Of a DNA stretch of 64,000 nt, positions 45,663-55,572 are shown one piece after another. Every line of letters starts with the position of its first letter. The stretch's first letter is position 1. A program made the position numbers and the translations under genes. This DNA is from Polaromonas sp. (lineage in GTDB: Bacteria > Pseudomonadota > Gammaproteobacteria > Burkholderiales > Burkholderiaceae_C), in NCBI GenBank assembly GCA_013298945.1, contig JAAFJR010000005.1:62001-126000 (forward strand), given 5' to 3'. Under the pieces are notes generated by a model. It did no database searches. It was not told where the DNA came from and saw only the letters and a list, made by a program, of their open reading frames with translations.

Positions 45663-47084
45663 TTAAACAAAACGCCGAATATCAACAAAATGCCCATGAA
45701 TCGCCGCCGCCGCTGCCATTGCGGGGCTGACCAAGTGGGTGCGACCACCCGCGCCTTGGCGGCCTTCAAAGTTGCGGTTGGAGGTGGAAGCGCAGCGTTC
45801 GCCGGGTTCTAGTTTGTCAGCATTCATGGCCAAGCACATGGAGCAACCCGGTTCACGCCATTCAAAACCGGCGGCTTTGAAGACTTCATGCAAGCCCTCG
45901 CGCTCGGCTTGGTCTTTCACCAAGCCGGAGCCGGGTACCACCATGGCTAATTTGACGGATTTGGCCACTTTTTGACCCAATTGCTTCACCATCGCCGCCG
46001 CTTCGCGCATGTCTTCGATGCGGCTGTTGGTGCAGGAGCCGATGAACACCTTGTCAATATAAATGTCGTTCAGCGCTTTGACCGGTGGCAAACCCATGTA
46101 AGTGAGCGCTCGCTCAATTGCATCGCGTTTGTTGGCGTCTTTTTCTTTGTCAGGGTCGGGTGTGAAGCCATCGATGCCAAAGACCATCTCAGGCGAAGTG
46201 CCCCAGGTGACTTGCGGGATGATTTTTGTCGCATCCAACTCGACCACAGCGTCAAAATGCGCGCCAGGGTCGGATTGCAGGCCCTTCCAGTACGCCACGG
46301 CTTGGTCCCATTCCACGCCTTTTGGGGCTAATGGGCGGCCTTGTAGGTAGGTGATGGTTTTTTCGTCCACAGCCACCAAGCCCGCGCGCGCGCCCGCTTC
46401 AATCGCCATGTTGCAGACGGTCATGCGGCCTTCCATGCTCAGTGCGCGGATCGCGGAACCGGCAAATTCAATGGTGTAACCCGTACCGCCAGCGGTGCCG
46501 ATTTTGCCGATGATGGCCAGAACAATGTCTTTACCGCCCACGCCGGCGGGCACGTTGCCTTCGACCTTGACGAGCATGTTTTTGGCTTTTTTGGCCAGCA
46601 GGGTCTGTGTCGCCATGACGTGCTCAACTTCGCTGGTGCCGATACCGTGCGCCAACGCGCCAAAGGCGCCGTGGGTGGAGGTGTGCGAGTCACCGCAAAC
46701 AACTGTCATGCCGGGCAAAGTCGCTCCCTGTTCAGGCCCGATGACGTGAACAATGCCTTGGCGCTTGGATAAGAAAGGAAAGTAGGCCGCCGAGCCGAAT
46801 TCGGCCATGTTGGCGTCCAGCGTGGTGATCTGCTCTTTGCTCACGGGGTCGGTGATGCCGTCGTAGCCCAGTTCCCAGCCTGTGGTGGGGGTGTTGTGGT
46901 CAGCGGTGGCGACGATGGAACTGATGCGCCAAATCTTGCGCCCAGCTTGGCGAATGCCTTCAAACGCCTGCGGGCTGGTAACTTCGTGTACCAAATGGCG
47001 GTCGATGTACAAAACGGCGGTGCCGTCTTCTTCGGTGTGGACGACGTGTTCGTCCCAGATTTTGTCGTAGAGGGTGCGGCTCAT
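45663..47084 (-). CDS. leuC: 3-isopropylmalate dehydratase large subunit
   Basis: Aconitase-family subunit carrying a [4Fe-4S] cluster. [36 protein letters not shown] and [11 protein letters not shown] provide the three cluster cysteines. At 473 residues the length is normal. The start [15 protein letters not shown] at 47084 matches homologues. First gene of leuC-lipoprotein-leuD-leuB. Confidence 0.97.
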   Translation of the reverse strand: MSRTLYDKIWDEHVVHTEEDGTAVLYIDRHLVHEVTSPQAFEGIRQAGRKIWRISSIVATADHNTPTTGWELGYDGITDPVSKEQITTLDANMAEFGSAAYFPFLSKRQGIVHVIGPEQGATLPGMTVVCGDSHTSTHGAFGALAHGIGTSEVEHVMATQTLLAKKAKNMLVKVEGNVPAGVGGKDIVLAIIGKIGTAGGTGYTIEFAGSAIRALSMEGRMTVCNMAIEAGARAGLVAVDEKTITYLQGRPLAPKGVEWDQAVAYWKGLQSDPGAHFDAVVELDATKIIPQVTWGTSPEMVFGIDGFTPDPDKEKDANKRDAIERALTYMGLPPVKALNDIYIDKVFIGSCTNSRIEDMREAAAMVKQLGQKVAKSVKLAMVVPGSGLVKDQAEREGLHEVFKAAGFEWREPGCSMCLAMNADKLEPGERCASTSNRNFEGRQGAGGRTHLVSPAMAAAAAIHGHFVDIRRFV

Positions 47085-47155
47085 GATATTCCTAACGAAT
47101 CTTCAATATTTAGCTCTATTTTATTCAATCTACAACACTCGATTTTCATAGAAGG

Positions 47156-47194
47156 AAAAACGCCCGCAGATGTTGCCATCGGGCGGGCGTTTGC
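47156..47194 (-). terminator. Intrinsic terminator of gltA
   Basis: On the minus strand ACGCCCGC and GCGGGCGT form an 8-bp stem with a 15-nt loop, followed by TTTTCC, 20 bp after the gltA stop. Confidence 0.75.
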
Positions 47195-47212
47195 TTACTA
47201 AAAGCGGAAGTT

Positions 47213-48523
47213 TTAACGCTGCGCGATTGGCTTCAAATCACGTGATGTTTGACCCGTGAACAATTGGCGTGGACGGCCAATTTTGTACTCTGGGTCGCCA
47301 ATCATCTCGTTCAACTGTGCAATCCATCCTGTGGTACGTGCCAAGGCGAACACAGCGGTGAACAGCGGTGTCGGAATACCAATGGCGCGTTGCACGATGC
47401 CAGAGTAGAAGTCCACGTTCGGGTACAACTTACGCTGCACGAAGTAGTCGTCTTCCAAAGCGATTTTTTCTAAGGCCATGGCGAGTTTAAACAACGGGTC
47501 GTTTTCTAAACCGAGTTCAGCTAACACTTCTTTGCAAGTTTCTTGCATCAATTTTGCGCGTGGATCGTAGTTTTTGTAAACGCGATGGCCAAAACCCATG
47601 AGCTTGACGCCAGAGTTTTTGTCTTTGACTTTTTCCATGAATTCGCCAACTTTGCTCACGCCACCCATTTTTTGAATGTCTTCCAGCATGTTCAAGCAAG
47701 CTTCGTTCGCACCACCGTGTGCTGGGCCCCACAAGCAAGCCACGCCAGCTGCAATCGCCGCAAACGGGTTAGTACCTGAGCTGCCGCACAAACGCACGGT
47801 TGATGTTGATGCGTTTTGCTCGTGGTCTGCATGTAATGTGAAGATGCGGTCTAAAGCGCGCTCTAACACGGGGCTGACTTTGTACGGCTCGCACGGTGTA
47901 GCAAACATCATGTGCAAGAAGTTACCAGCGTAGCTTAAATCGTTACGTGGGTAGACGAAAGGTTGACCGACCGTGTATTTGTACGCCATTGCCACCAAGG
48001 TTGGCATTTTCGCGATCAAGCGAACGGCTGAAATGGCACGGTGTTCTGGGTTATTGATGTCGGTGCTGTCGTGGTAGAACGCAGATAAAGCGCCAACCAG
48101 GCCGGTCATGATCGCCATCGGATGTGCATCGCGGCGGAAACCGCGCAAGAAGAATTGCATTTGCTCGTTGACCATGGTGTGGTTGGTCACGAGCTTTGTG
48201 AACGCTTGTTTTTGCTCAGCTGTAGGCAATTCACCGTTCAACAACAGGTAGCAAGTTTCTAAATAATCACAATTGGTTGCCAATTGTTCAATAGGGTAGC
48301 CACGGTACAACAATTCACCTTTGTCGCCATCAATATAAGTGATGGCTGACTGGCAAGCTGCTGTGGACAAAAAGCCAGGGTCATACGTAAACATGCCAGT
48401 TTGAGCATAGAGTTTACGGATGTCTATCACATCAGGACCAACGCTTCCGTGATAAACGGGCATATCGATACTTGGGCTGCCGTTGCTAAAGGATAGCGTG
48501 GCTTTGTTTTCAGCTAGTTTCAT
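47213..48523 (-). CDS. gltA: Citrate synthase
   Basis: Type II (NADH-sensitive class) citrate synthase, 436 residues. [44 protein letters not shown] and [15 protein letters not shown] contain the catalytic His and Asp region and CoA-binding residues. It condenses oxaloacetate and acetyl-CoA at entry to the TCA cycle. It lies downstream of sdhE and the sdh genes, all on the minus strand, and a terminator follows. Confidence 0.97.
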   Translation of the reverse strand: MKLAENKATLSFSNGSPSIDMPVYHGSVGPDVIDIRKLYAQTGMFTYDPGFLSTAACQSAITYIDGDKGELLYRGYPIEQLATNCDYLETCYLLLNGELPTAEQKQAFTKLVTNHTMVNEQMQFFLRGFRRDAHPMAIMTGLVGALSAFYHDSTDINNPEHRAISAVRLIAKMPTLVAMAYKYTVGQPFVYPRNDLSYAGNFLHMMFATPCEPYKVSPVLERALDRIFTLHADHEQNASTSTVRLCGSSGTNPFAAIAAGVACLWGPAHGGANEACLNMLEDIQKMGGVSKVGEFMEKVKDKNSGVKLMGFGHRVYKNYDPRAKLMQETCKEVLAELGLENDPLFKLAMALEKIALEDDYFVQRKLYPNVDFYSGIVQRAIGIPTPLFTAVFALARTTGWIAQLNEMIGDPEYKIGRPRQLFTGQTSRDLKPIAQR

Positions 48524-48566
48524 GGAGCGTCCTTGGGTAGGCTAGGGTTTTGAATATTTCTAAATT

Positions 48567-48854
48567 TTAGGCTTTATTTCGCAGCATCTGCAGCACTTCA
48601 CGCGCTTCAGCGCAGTCTAGAGAGGGGCTGCTAATCACGAGTTCATCAAGCGATTTGCGTGCCAAGTGCAGGTCAAGCAAGTCGTTGTCGCTCAAGTCCA
48701 TTAAGACATTGAGACCTTTCGCGTGGTTGACAGTGAGCGATTTCTCAAAGGTGTTGAAAAAACGCTCAATGAACAAGTCGTTCTCCAGCAAACCACGACG
48801 GCAGCGCCAGCGTAGCTTGCTTAAGTCACGTTCGTTCAATAGCTCGGATTGCAT
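48567..48854 (-). CDS. sdhE: Succinate dehydrogenase flavinylation factor SdhE
   Basis: DUF339/SdhE protein of 95 residues that promotes covalent FAD attachment to SdhA. The conserved CRRGLLENDLFIERFF segment carries the RGxxE motif, and the rest is helical, ending in AREVLQMLRNKA. It lies between sdhB and gltA in the same direction, as expected for its partner role. Confidence 0.94.
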   Translation of the reverse strand: MQSELLNERDLSKLRWRCRRGLLENDLFIERFFNTFEKSLTVNHAKGLNVLMDLSDNDLLDLHLARKSLDELVISSPSLDCAEAREVLQMLRNKA

Positions 48855-48867
48855 GGTTATGTTTAGA

Positions 48868-49572
48868 TTAAACAGTCCGCATAACCATCATTTCTTTGAT
48901 TTTTCCAATAGCTTTTGTCGGGTTCAAACCCTTAGGGCAAACATCGACGCAGTTCATGATGGTGTGGCAGCGGAACAAACGGTAAGGGTCTTCTAAGTTG
49001 TCCAAACGCTCCGCAGTCGCTTCATCGCGGCTGTCTGCAATAAAGCGGTAGGCTTGCAACAAGCCAGCAGGGCCGACAAACTTGTCCGGATTCCACCAAA
49101 AGCTTGGGCAAGAAGTTGAGCAGCTGGCACACAAGATGCACTCGTACAAACCATTCAACTCATCACGCTCTTCAGGGCTTTGCAGTCGCTCTTTTTCAGG
49201 CGGTGTAGTTGTATTGATCAAGTAGGGCTTGATCGAGTTGTATTGCTTGAAAAACTGCGTCATATCCACGATCAAATCGCGAATCACCGGCAGACCGGGT
49301 AGCGGTTTCAAGACGATGTCACCTTTGAGTGTCAGCATATTGGTCAGGCAAGCCAGACCGTTTTTGCCGTTGATGTTCATCGCATCTGAGCCGCAAACGC
49401 CTTCGCGGCATGAACGGCGGAAGGTGATGCTGGGGTCTTGTGCTTTGAGCTTCATCAACGCGTCCAACAACATGCGTTCGTTGCCATCCAATTCAACTTG
49501 AATGGTTTGCATGTAGGGTTTTGCGTCGGTATCGGGGTCGTAACGGTAGATTTTGAAAGTACGTAGTGTCAT
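48868..49572 (-). CDS. sdhB: Succinate dehydrogenase iron-sulfur subunit
   Basis: Electron-transfer subunit, 234 residues. The [2Fe-2S] ligands are in CREGVCGSDAM and a later Cys; the [4Fe-4S] ligands are in CILCASCSTSCP and the [3Fe-4S] ligands in CHTIMNCVDVCP. It passes electrons from SdhA flavin to the membrane quinone site. Gene order is sdhC-sdhD-sdhA-sdhB-sdhE-gltA. Confidence 0.97.
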   Translation of the reverse strand: MTLRTFKIYRYDPDTDAKPYMQTIQVELDGNERMLLDALMKLKAQDPSITFRRSCREGVCGSDAMNINGKNGLACLTNMLTLKGDIVLKPLPGLPVIRDLIVDMTQFFKQYNSIKPYLINTTTPPEKERLQSPEERDELNGLYECILCASCSTSCPSFWWNPDKFVGPAGLLQAYRFIADSRDEATAERLDNLEDPYRLFRCHTIMNCVDVCPKGLNPTKAIGKIKEMMVMRTV

Positions 49573-49599
49573 ATTGATTCTCGATATAAATTCAAATAC

Positions 49600-51432
49600 T
49601 TAGAAAGAACGCACAGTCAGTGGAATTGAATCCACGGTCAATGGCTTCATTTTGACGGGCTTGTATGTCAGCGCATTCGACTCGCTGTGCCACAGCGTGT
49701 GCTTGTGCCAGTCGGTATCGTTACGTCCGTTTGGATTTGCGGGAGTGTCGCCGTAATCATTGACTGTGTGTGCGCCACGGCTTTCTTGGCGAGCTGCGGC
49801 AGAAACGATGGTTGCTTGTGCAGCTTCGATCAAATTGTCAATTTCCAAGGCCTCAATACGCGCAGTGTTGAACACTTTTGATTTGTCTTTGAGGTTGATG
49901 TTGGCAACGCGTTTGCGCAGCTCGGCAACTTTTTTAACGCCTTCGTCCATGCTGGCTTGTGTACGGAACACGCCAGCGTGGTATTGCATGGTGTTGCGAA
50001 TATCGTCGGCCACATCTTGCGCATACTCGCCGTCAGTGGCTGCGTCTAAACGAGCCACACGTGCCAAGGATGCATCGGCTGCATCTGCTGGCAGGGGTTT
50101 GTGCAATTTGTTCTTTTGATTGAACTCAACAATATGGTTACCCGCAGCACGGCCAAACACCAGCAAGTCGAGCAAAGAGTTCGTACCCAAACGGTTTGCG
50201 CCATGTACGCTAACGCAAGAGCATTCGCCCACCGCGTACAAGCCATTGACAACTTCGCTTTCGTTTTGCGCGTTTTGCGTGACGACCTGGCCGTTGATGT
50301 TGGTAGGAATGCCACCCATTTGGTAATGGATAGTGGGCACAACAGGAATAGGCTCTTTGGTGATATCGACGTTGGCAAAGTTGTGGCCAATTTCAAACAC
50401 CGAAGGCAAGCGCTTCATGATGGTGTCTGCACCCAAGTGAGTCATGTCCAAGTTGATATAGTCTTTGTTCGGGCCGCAACCACGGCCTTCTTTGATCTCT
50501 TGGTCCATGCAGCGTGACACGTAATCGCGCGGTGCTAAATCTTTGTAAGCTGGGGCATAGCGCTCCATAAAGCGCTCGCCGTTGCTATTGCGCAAAATAG
50601 CGCCTTCTCCACGACACCCTTCAGTCAATAACACACCAGCGCCGGCTACGCCAGTAGGGTGAAATTGCCAAAACTCCATGTCTTGCAACGGAATGCCTGC
50701 ACGTGCTGCCATACCCAAACCGTCGCCGGTGTTGATGAAGGCATTGGTAGACGCTGCAAAAATACGACCTGCACCGCCGGTAGCGAGTAAGGTGGTTTTG
50801 GCTTCCAATATGTGAACTTCACCGGTTTCCATTTCCAGCGCGGTAACGCCGACAACATCGCCAGCAGCATCGCGAATCAAATCAAGCGCCATCCATTCGA
50901 CGAAGAATTGCGTCTTGGCTTGCACGTTTTGCTGGTACAACGTGTGCAGCATGGCGTGGCCAGTACGGTCAGCGGCTGCGCAAGCACGTTCAACAGCTTT
51001 TTCGCCGTAGTTTGCAGTGTGCCCACCAAACGGACGCTGATAAATCGTTCCGTCTGGATTGCGGTCAAACGGCATGCCCATGTGTTCTAAGTCATAAACG
51101 ACATTGGCTGCTTCGCGGCACATAAATTCAATCGCGTCTTGGTCGCCCAACCAATCAGATCCTTTGACTGTGTCGTAAAAATGATAGTGCCAATTATCGG
51201 CGTTCATGTTGCCGAGTGAAGCGCCGATTCCGCCTTGTGCTGCAACAGTGTGGGAACGGGTAGGGAATACTTTTGATAGCACAGCAACGTTCAAGCCAGC
51301 GCGTGCCAATTGAAGTGATGCACGCATGCCTGAGCCACCAGCGCCGACGATGACAACGTCAAACTTGCGCTTAGAGACCGCCGCAGTCGAGGCGGTGAAA
51401 GATGAAATAGGTGAATTTGAAGCGGACGCCAT
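49600..51432 (-). CDS. sdhA: Succinate dehydrogenase flavoprotein subunit
   Basis: FAD-linked catalytic subunit, 610 residues. An N-terminal serine-rich tail of about 20 residues precedes the FAD loop VVGAGGSGMRASLQLA; the covalent-FAD histidine is in RSHTVAAQGG. EFWQFHPTG and the catalytic HQ/EPIPVVPTIHYQMGG region follow, with the Arg of GANRLGTNSLLDLLVFG. Its start is 3 bp from sdhD. Confidence 0.97.
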   Translation of the reverse strand: MASASNSPISSFTASTAAVSKRKFDVVIVGAGGSGMRASLQLARAGLNVAVLSKVFPTRSHTVAAQGGIGASLGNMNADNWHYHFYDTVKGSDWLGDQDAIEFMCREAANVVYDLEHMGMPFDRNPDGTIYQRPFGGHTANYGEKAVERACAAADRTGHAMLHTLYQQNVQAKTQFFVEWMALDLIRDAAGDVVGVTALEMETGEVHILEAKTTLLATGGAGRIFAASTNAFINTGDGLGMAARAGIPLQDMEFWQFHPTGVAGAGVLLTEGCRGEGAILRNSNGERFMERYAPAYKDLAPRDYVSRCMDQEIKEGRGCGPNKDYINLDMTHLGADTIMKRLPSVFEIGHNFANVDITKEPIPVVPTIHYQMGGIPTNINGQVVTQNAQNESEVVNGLYAVGECSCVSVHGANRLGTNSLLDLLVFGRAAGNHIVEFNQKNKLHKPLPADAADASLARVARLDAATDGEYAQDVADDIRNTMQYHAGVFRTQASMDEGVKKVAELRKRVANINLKDKSKVFNTARIEALEIDNLIEAAQATIVSAAARQESRGAHTVNDYGDTPANPNGRNDTDWHKHTLWHSESNALTYKPVKMKPLTVDSIPLTVRSF

Positions 51433-51435
51433 GAA

Positions 51436-51801
51436 TTACAGTCTCCAGAGAACTTGAATAGCCCAGCCCGCACATGCGACCAGCCAAACGATGGTAAATA
51501 CTTGCATCAACAAACGGATGCCAACGGGTTGGATGTAGTCCATCCAAATATCACGCATACCGACCCACACGTGGTACAGCATGGCGACGATGACAACGAA
51601 AGTCAGCGTTTTCATCCATTGCGATGAAAAGATGCCAGCCCACTTGTCGTAGCCCATTGTTCCTTTGTTGAAAATGACTTGTGCGAGGACGACGACTGTG
51701 AACATCGCCATGAGAACTGCGGTGACGCGCTGGCTGAGCCAATCGCGTACGCCATAGTGCGCTCCTACAACGACGCGCTTTGAACCGTAATTAACTGCCA
51801 T
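51436..51801 (-). CDS. sdhD: Succinate dehydrogenase membrane anchor subunit D
   Basis: Hydrophobic anchor of 121 residues with three membrane helices. The N-terminal GAHYGVRDWLSQRVTAVLMA and the LYHVWVGMRDIWMDY segment, whose His is the likely haem b ligand, match SdhD of betaproteobacteria. It lies between sdhC and sdhA. Confidence 0.95.
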   Translation of the reverse strand: MAVNYGSKRVVVGAHYGVRDWLSQRVTAVLMAMFTVVVLAQVIFNKGTMGYDKWAGIFSSQWMKTLTFVVIVAMLYHVWVGMRDIWMDYIQPVGIRLLMQVFTIVWLVACAGWAIQVLWRL

Positions 51802-51836
51802 GTTGTTTTTCCTTTGTTCTTTTTGTTAATGAGTAA

Positions 51837-52283
51837 TCAATAAACGCCAAAGAGTTTGAGCGCCAAAATAAACGTCAAACCAAGGCTGAGTGCCAAAACC
51901 ACCATGGCTGATGATTTGCCGAATTCCTTTGTAGCTTTGTCATGGTTTAAATCCATGAACAAATGGCGAAGCCCTGCGATGAAATGCTGCAAATAAGCCC
52001 AAATCAACGCCAAAGCGATCAATTTGAAGAACCAGCCAGGCACAATGCCCAAGCCGGCATTGAAAACTGCGGTGAATTTGGCAAATGAAATTTCTGAACT
52101 CACTGAGGTGTCAAACATCCAGATGATGAAGGGCATCAGCAAAAACATGATCGCGCCGCTGGCACGGTGCAAGATGGACACCCAAGCCGCCGGTGCCATG
52201 CGGTAGGTGGTCAGGTCCTTGAAGGCGTTGATATTGCGAAATTCAGGCCGTTTTGGCTTGGTTCCCATGGCTGGAGCGGTCAT
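51837..52283 (-). CDS. sdhC: Succinate dehydrogenase cytochrome b556 subunit
   Basis: Anchor subunit C, 148 residues, three membrane helices. RPEFRNINAFKDLTTYRMAPAAWVSILHRASG is the family N terminus, with Ser and Arg near the quinone site, and HFIAGLRHLFMDLNHD carries the second haem ligand region. First gene of the sdh operon; the 222-bp gap to gntR should hold its promoter. Confidence 0.95.
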   Translation of the reverse strand: MTAPAMGTKPKRPEFRNINAFKDLTTYRMAPAAWVSILHRASGAIMFLLMPFIIWMFDTSVSSEISFAKFTAVFNAGLGIVPGWFFKLIALALIWAYLQHFIAGLRHLFMDLNHDKATKEFGKSSAMVVLALSLGLTFILALKLFGVY

Positions 52284-52505
52284 GTGTGGGCTTTCAAATG
52301 AGTCAACGAAATGTCGAATAAAGTGTCGAGAAAAGCATCAAAACCATGTTGTCAGACATCGTAATGAATCCGTAAAAGTGTAAATTCTATTGCACCGCAG
52401 CAAACTTAATAGGAAATTACAAGAATTGTTGACTAATGTCCTTGAAAAATCTTCAAAAAAGTTGATGAAAAGTCGTTTTGGACGGAGTTTGACTTAGTTT
52501 TAAAC

Positions 52506-53351
52506 CTAGTTTAGTTCGTTGCGGTAATGGTGTGTATCTGTGAGGTAATAGCCACGACGCAACTCCATAGGCACATCGTTGTAGGTGTAAGCGACGCGTT
52601 CAACGCTCAAAAGCGGCATATTTTGCTCTATTTTTAATAGCGAACTATGTAATAAATTCGCTGGCAAAGCACGTATTTTCTCTACAGCCCTGACCATGCG
52701 AACGCCGAACTCGGTTTCAAACAAGGCATACATGGAGCCGTGGTAATCAGCCAAGCGTTCAGCGGTCAAACCTTTGAAGGGTGCGGCTGGCAGCCAAATG
52801 TCTTCCAAAATGGTGGGCACACCACGGAACGACAACACGCGCTGCGCCTGCCAAACAGGGTCACCCGTTCGCAAATTGAGCAATTTGGCAATTTCGGCGG
52901 TAGCACGAACCCGCTTGCATTCGGTGATTTGGCGATCCGCTGGGCCTTCACTGCTTTGGTCGCCAGAATCTGGCACTAATTTCAAAAATCGATACTGGGC
53001 ATGTTTTTCTGCGTGTGTATCTACAAAAGTCCCTTTCCCTTGCCGACGCACCAGCAAATTATCGGCTGCCAGCTCGTCAATCGCCTTACGCACTGTGCCC
53101 TGGCTCACGCGGTAGCGCGCTGCCAAGTCCATTTCGCTGGGAATCGCTTCACCAGGTTTCCACTCACCATCTTGGAGACTTTTAAGTAACAAGCCTTTGA
53201 TTTGTTGGTAAAGCGGGCTGAAAGCGGGCGCGGCATAAGTCGCTGCAAAGTCAGTTGTTCCTTGCAAGTCGCTGACAGATACCAGTGGTGGCAGCTGTGT
53301 CGCTTGAGCAGATTGAGTGGAATTGTCGTTTTGTGCCATTTCGCCAATCAT
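52506..53351 (-). CDS. GntR/HutC-family regulator beside sdh and mdh
   Basis: Protein of 281 residues: a low-complexity lead of about 40, a winged-helix domain (about 45-115, GEAIPSEMDLAARYRVSQGTVRKAIDELAADNL) and a UTRA effector domain (about 135-275) ending YYLTDTHHYRNEL. Placed between the sdh operon and divergent mdh, it is a plausible regulator of TCA genes. A perfect palindrome beginning 1 bp before its ATG suggests autoregulation. The start could instead be ATG 53339. A diverged dispersed element encodes part of the UTRA domain. Confidence 0.88.
   Translation of the reverse strand: MIGEMAQNDNSTQSAQATQLPPLVSVSDLQGTTDFAATYAAPAFSPLYQQIKGLLLKSLQDGEWKPGEAIPSEMDLAARYRVSQGTVRKAIDELAADNLLVRRQGKGTFVDTHAEKHAQYRFLKLVPDSGDQSSEGPADRQITECKRVRATAEIAKLLNLRTGDPVWQAQRVLSFRGVPTILEDIWLPAAPFKGLTAERLADYHGSMYALFETEFGVRMVRAVEKIRALPANLLHSSLLKIEQNMPLLSVERVAYTYNDVPMELRRGYYLTDTHHYRNELN
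52628..52670 (-). repeat. Diverged dispersed element inside gntR
   Basis: CTATTTTTAATAGC is intact, followed by a degenerate AATAAATTCGCTGGC core. Relative to the gene it is read LPANLLHSSLLKI, the same frame as QPAYLLPESLSFL in the RNase gene; shared TTATTAC and TCGCTAT blocks link the two copies. Confidence 0.65.
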
Positions 53352-53352
53352 A

Positions 53353-53372
53353 TCTTATATAAGACATAAGAC
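53353..53372. promoter_or_regulatory. Putative GntR operator
   Basis: Perfect 12-bp palindrome TCTTATATAAGA at 53353-53364 overlapping a tandem ATAAGAC-ATAAGAC. It lies between the gntR start and the mdh promoter candidate (TTGACT at 53376-53381, TAAACT at 53400-53405). Confidence 0.6.
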
Positions 53373-53493
53373 AAATTGACTTATTAGGGTTTTCGAGAGT
53401 AAACTTAGGGGCTAATAATTTCTCATTTCTTTCTCGTTTTTTAAATTTCCACTTCTCTTTTTTAACTTTTACTTTCAACTATTGGAGTTTTCT

Positions 53494-54480
53494 ATGAGCA
53501 AAAAGCCCGTCCGCGTAGCAGTTACAGGTGCAGCAGGTCAAATTGGTTACGCGATTCTGTTTCGCATCGCATCGGGTGAAATGCTCGGAAAAGACCAGCC
53601 CATCATCTTGCAATTGCTGGAAGTGCCCGTAGAAGGCCCACAAAAAGCCCTGCAAGGCGTGATGATGGAATTGCAAGACTGCGCATTCCCTCTGTTAGTA
53701 GGCATGGAAGCACACAGCGACCCAATGACCGCATTCAAAGACGTGGATTACGCGCTACTTATCGGCTCACGCCCACGTGGCCCAGGCATGGAGCGTGCTG
53801 AGTTGTTGGCAGTTAATGCTGAAATTTTCACCGCGCAAGGCAAGGCCTTGAACGCCGTCGCCAGCCGCAATGTTAAAGTTTTGGTCGTTGGCAACCCAGC
53901 CAATACCAACGCTTACATCGCCATGAAAAGCGCGCCTGATTTGCCACGTAAAAACTTCACCGCCATGTTGCGTTTGGACCACAACCGTGCTTTGTCGCAA
54001 CTCGCTTCTAAGACTGGTAAAGCTGTGGCAGACATCGAAAAATTGGCCGTATGGGGCAACCACTCACCAACGATGTATGCGGACTACCGTTTCGCGACTA
54101 TCAACGGCGCGTCTGTCAAAGACATGATCAACGACCACGACTGGAACGCCAACACTTTCTTGCCAACTGTCGGTAAGCGTGGCGCAGCCATCATCGCTGC
54201 ACGTGGCGTGTCTTCAGCTGCATCAGCAGCCAATGCCGCCATCGACCACATGCGCGATTGGGCTTTGGGAACGAATGGTAAATGGGTGACCATGGGCATT
54301 CCATCCGATGGCCAATACGGCATCCCGAAAGACACCATGTTCGGCTTTGCTGTAACCTGCGAGAACAGCGAATACAAAACGGTTGAAGGTTTGACGATTG
54401 ACGCGTTCAGCCAAGAATGCATCAACAAAACCCTCGCTGAATTGCAAGAAGAGCAAAAAGGCGTGGCGCATTTGCTGTAA
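53494..54480 (+). CDS. mdh: Malate dehydrogenase
   Basis: NAD-dependent malate dehydrogenase, 328 residues, of the betaproteobacterial type. The [23 protein letters not shown] loop, [15 protein letters not shown] active-site loop, [10 protein letters not shown] and the catalytic-His segment [15 protein letters not shown] are present. ATG at 53494 has TTGGAG upstream and matches the family start [12 protein letters not shown]. Divergent from gntR; followed by citE-like and acnB genes. Confidence 0.97.
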   Translation: MSKKPVRVAVTGAAGQIGYAILFRIASGEMLGKDQPIILQLLEVPVEGPQKALQGVMMELQDCAFPLLVGMEAHSDPMTAFKDVDYALLIGSRPRGPGMERAELLAVNAEIFTAQGKALNAVASRNVKVLVVGNPANTNAYIAMKSAPDLPRKNFTAMLRLDHNRALSQLASKTGKAVADIEKLAVWGNHSPTMYADYRFATINGASVKDMINDHDWNANTFLPTVGKRGAAIIAARGVSSAASAANAAIDHMRDWALGTNGKWVTMGIPSDGQYGIPKDTMFGFAVTCENSEYKTVEGLTIDAFSQECINKTLAELQEEQKGVAHLL

Positions 54481-54490
54481 ATCGAGCAGC

Positions 54491-55543
54491 ATGGCACATC
54501 CGCGCGACATACTCTTAGGGGCACAAGCTGGCGCCATTTGGCTGCCAGTGTGTGACCACTACTGCGGTGTAGAGGTGCGGATTGCCAAGAGCTTGCAAAT
54601 GCAGGCTGAAATGATGCAAGAGTTTGGCGATTGCGTTTTTGATGTGACTTTGGATTGCGAAGATGGTGCGCCTGTAGGTGGTGAAATGGACCATGCAAAT
54701 ATGGTTGTAGCCAGCGTATTGGCTGCCTGTGCAGCTCCTAAATCAGTAGTAACTTCTATTAATCAAGCGAATGACCACAAGCTAAATAAAAAGCCAAAAC
54801 GCCGCGTCGCAGCACGCGTTCATGCGGTCGATCATGCTTCATTTGAATCTGACATTGACATCATTGTTGGTAAAGCTGGCGGTTATTTGTCGCACGTGAT
54901 GGTGCCTAAAGTTGATACAGTTGCCGATGTTGAGCGGTCAGTCGCGTTGATTGATGCAGCCAATAAACTGCAAAATAACGAGTTGCCTATTCATGTATTG
55001 CTGGAGTCGCCAAAGGCAATTCACAATGCTTTTGAGATCGCAGCCCATCCACGCGTGCAATCACTCAGTTTCGGGTTGATGGACTTTGTCTCTAGCCACG
55101 GCGGCGCCATTCCGGCCAGCGCCATGGGCTTGGTGGGGCAGTTCACGCATCCACTCGTGGTTCGCGCCAAGCTCGCCATCGCCAGTGCCTGCCATGCGCA
55201 CGGCAAAGTGCCATCGCACTGCGTGGTGACTGAGTTTTCTGATGCAGATGCTATTAAAAACGCAGCTATTCAGGCAGCAAATGCGCTGGGTTACACCCGC
55301 ATGTGGAGTATTCACCCGAGTCAGATTCGCCCGATCTTGGCGGCTTTTTCACCAGATGAACAAGAGATTGATGCCGCTACAAAGATCGTCGCCGCTGGCG
55401 TGGCTGCTGATTGGGCACCTATCAGCTACAAAGACACACTGCACGACCGAGCCAGTTACCGTTACCACTGGCAAGTGCTAGAACGTGCGCACCAAACAGG
55501 AAGGGCTATTGATTCATCGGTAGCTCATTTTTTTAACGATTGA
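54491..55543 (+). CDS. HpcH/HpaI (CitE-like) C-C lyase, malyl-CoA lyase type
   Basis: TIM-barrel lyase of 350 residues. [11 protein letters not shown] holds the Mg-binding acidic pair; [44 protein letters not shown] and [10 protein letters not shown] are family signatures. Related enzymes cleave malyl-CoA, citramalyl-CoA or similar thioesters; the substrate is undecided. The insert after GGEMDHAN (about 20 residues longer than relatives I recall) coincides with a dispersed element. ATG 54491 begins 10 bp after mdh; acnB follows, so it belongs to the TCA block. Confidence 0.88.
   Translation: MAHPRDILLGAQAGAIWLPVCDHYCGVEVRIAKSLQMQAEMMQEFGDCVFDVTLDCEDGAPVGGEMDHANMVVASVLAACAAPKSVVTSINQANDHKLNKKPKRRVAARVHAVDHASFESDIDIIVGKAGGYLSHVMVPKVDTVADVERSVALIDAANKLQNNELPIHVLLESPKAIHNAFEIAAHPRVQSLSFGLMDFVSSHGGAIPASAMGLVGQFTHPLVVRAKLAIASACHAHGKVPSHCVVTEFSDADAIKNAAIQAANALGYTRMWSIHPSQIRPILAAFSPDEQEIDAATKIVAAGVAADWAPISYKDTLHDRASYRYHWQVLERAHQTGRAIDSSVAHFFND
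54699..54760 (+). repeat. Diverged dispersed element inside the citE-like gene
   Basis: ATGGTTGTAGCCAGCGTATT, then GGCTGCCTGTGCAGCTCCTA and AATCAGTAGTAA track the forward consensus in order. Read as [17 protein letters not shown], the same frame as the dapF copy. Confidence 0.7.
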
Positions 55544-55572
55544 ATTTACCCTTTTGAAACCAGGAGATTGAA

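Noticed and set aside
55246-55285. Second possible element copy in the citE-like gene (GCAGCTATTCAGGCAGCAAAT)
   Set aside because: Only about 64 percent match, and the encoded [18 protein letters not shown] is the expected family sequence.
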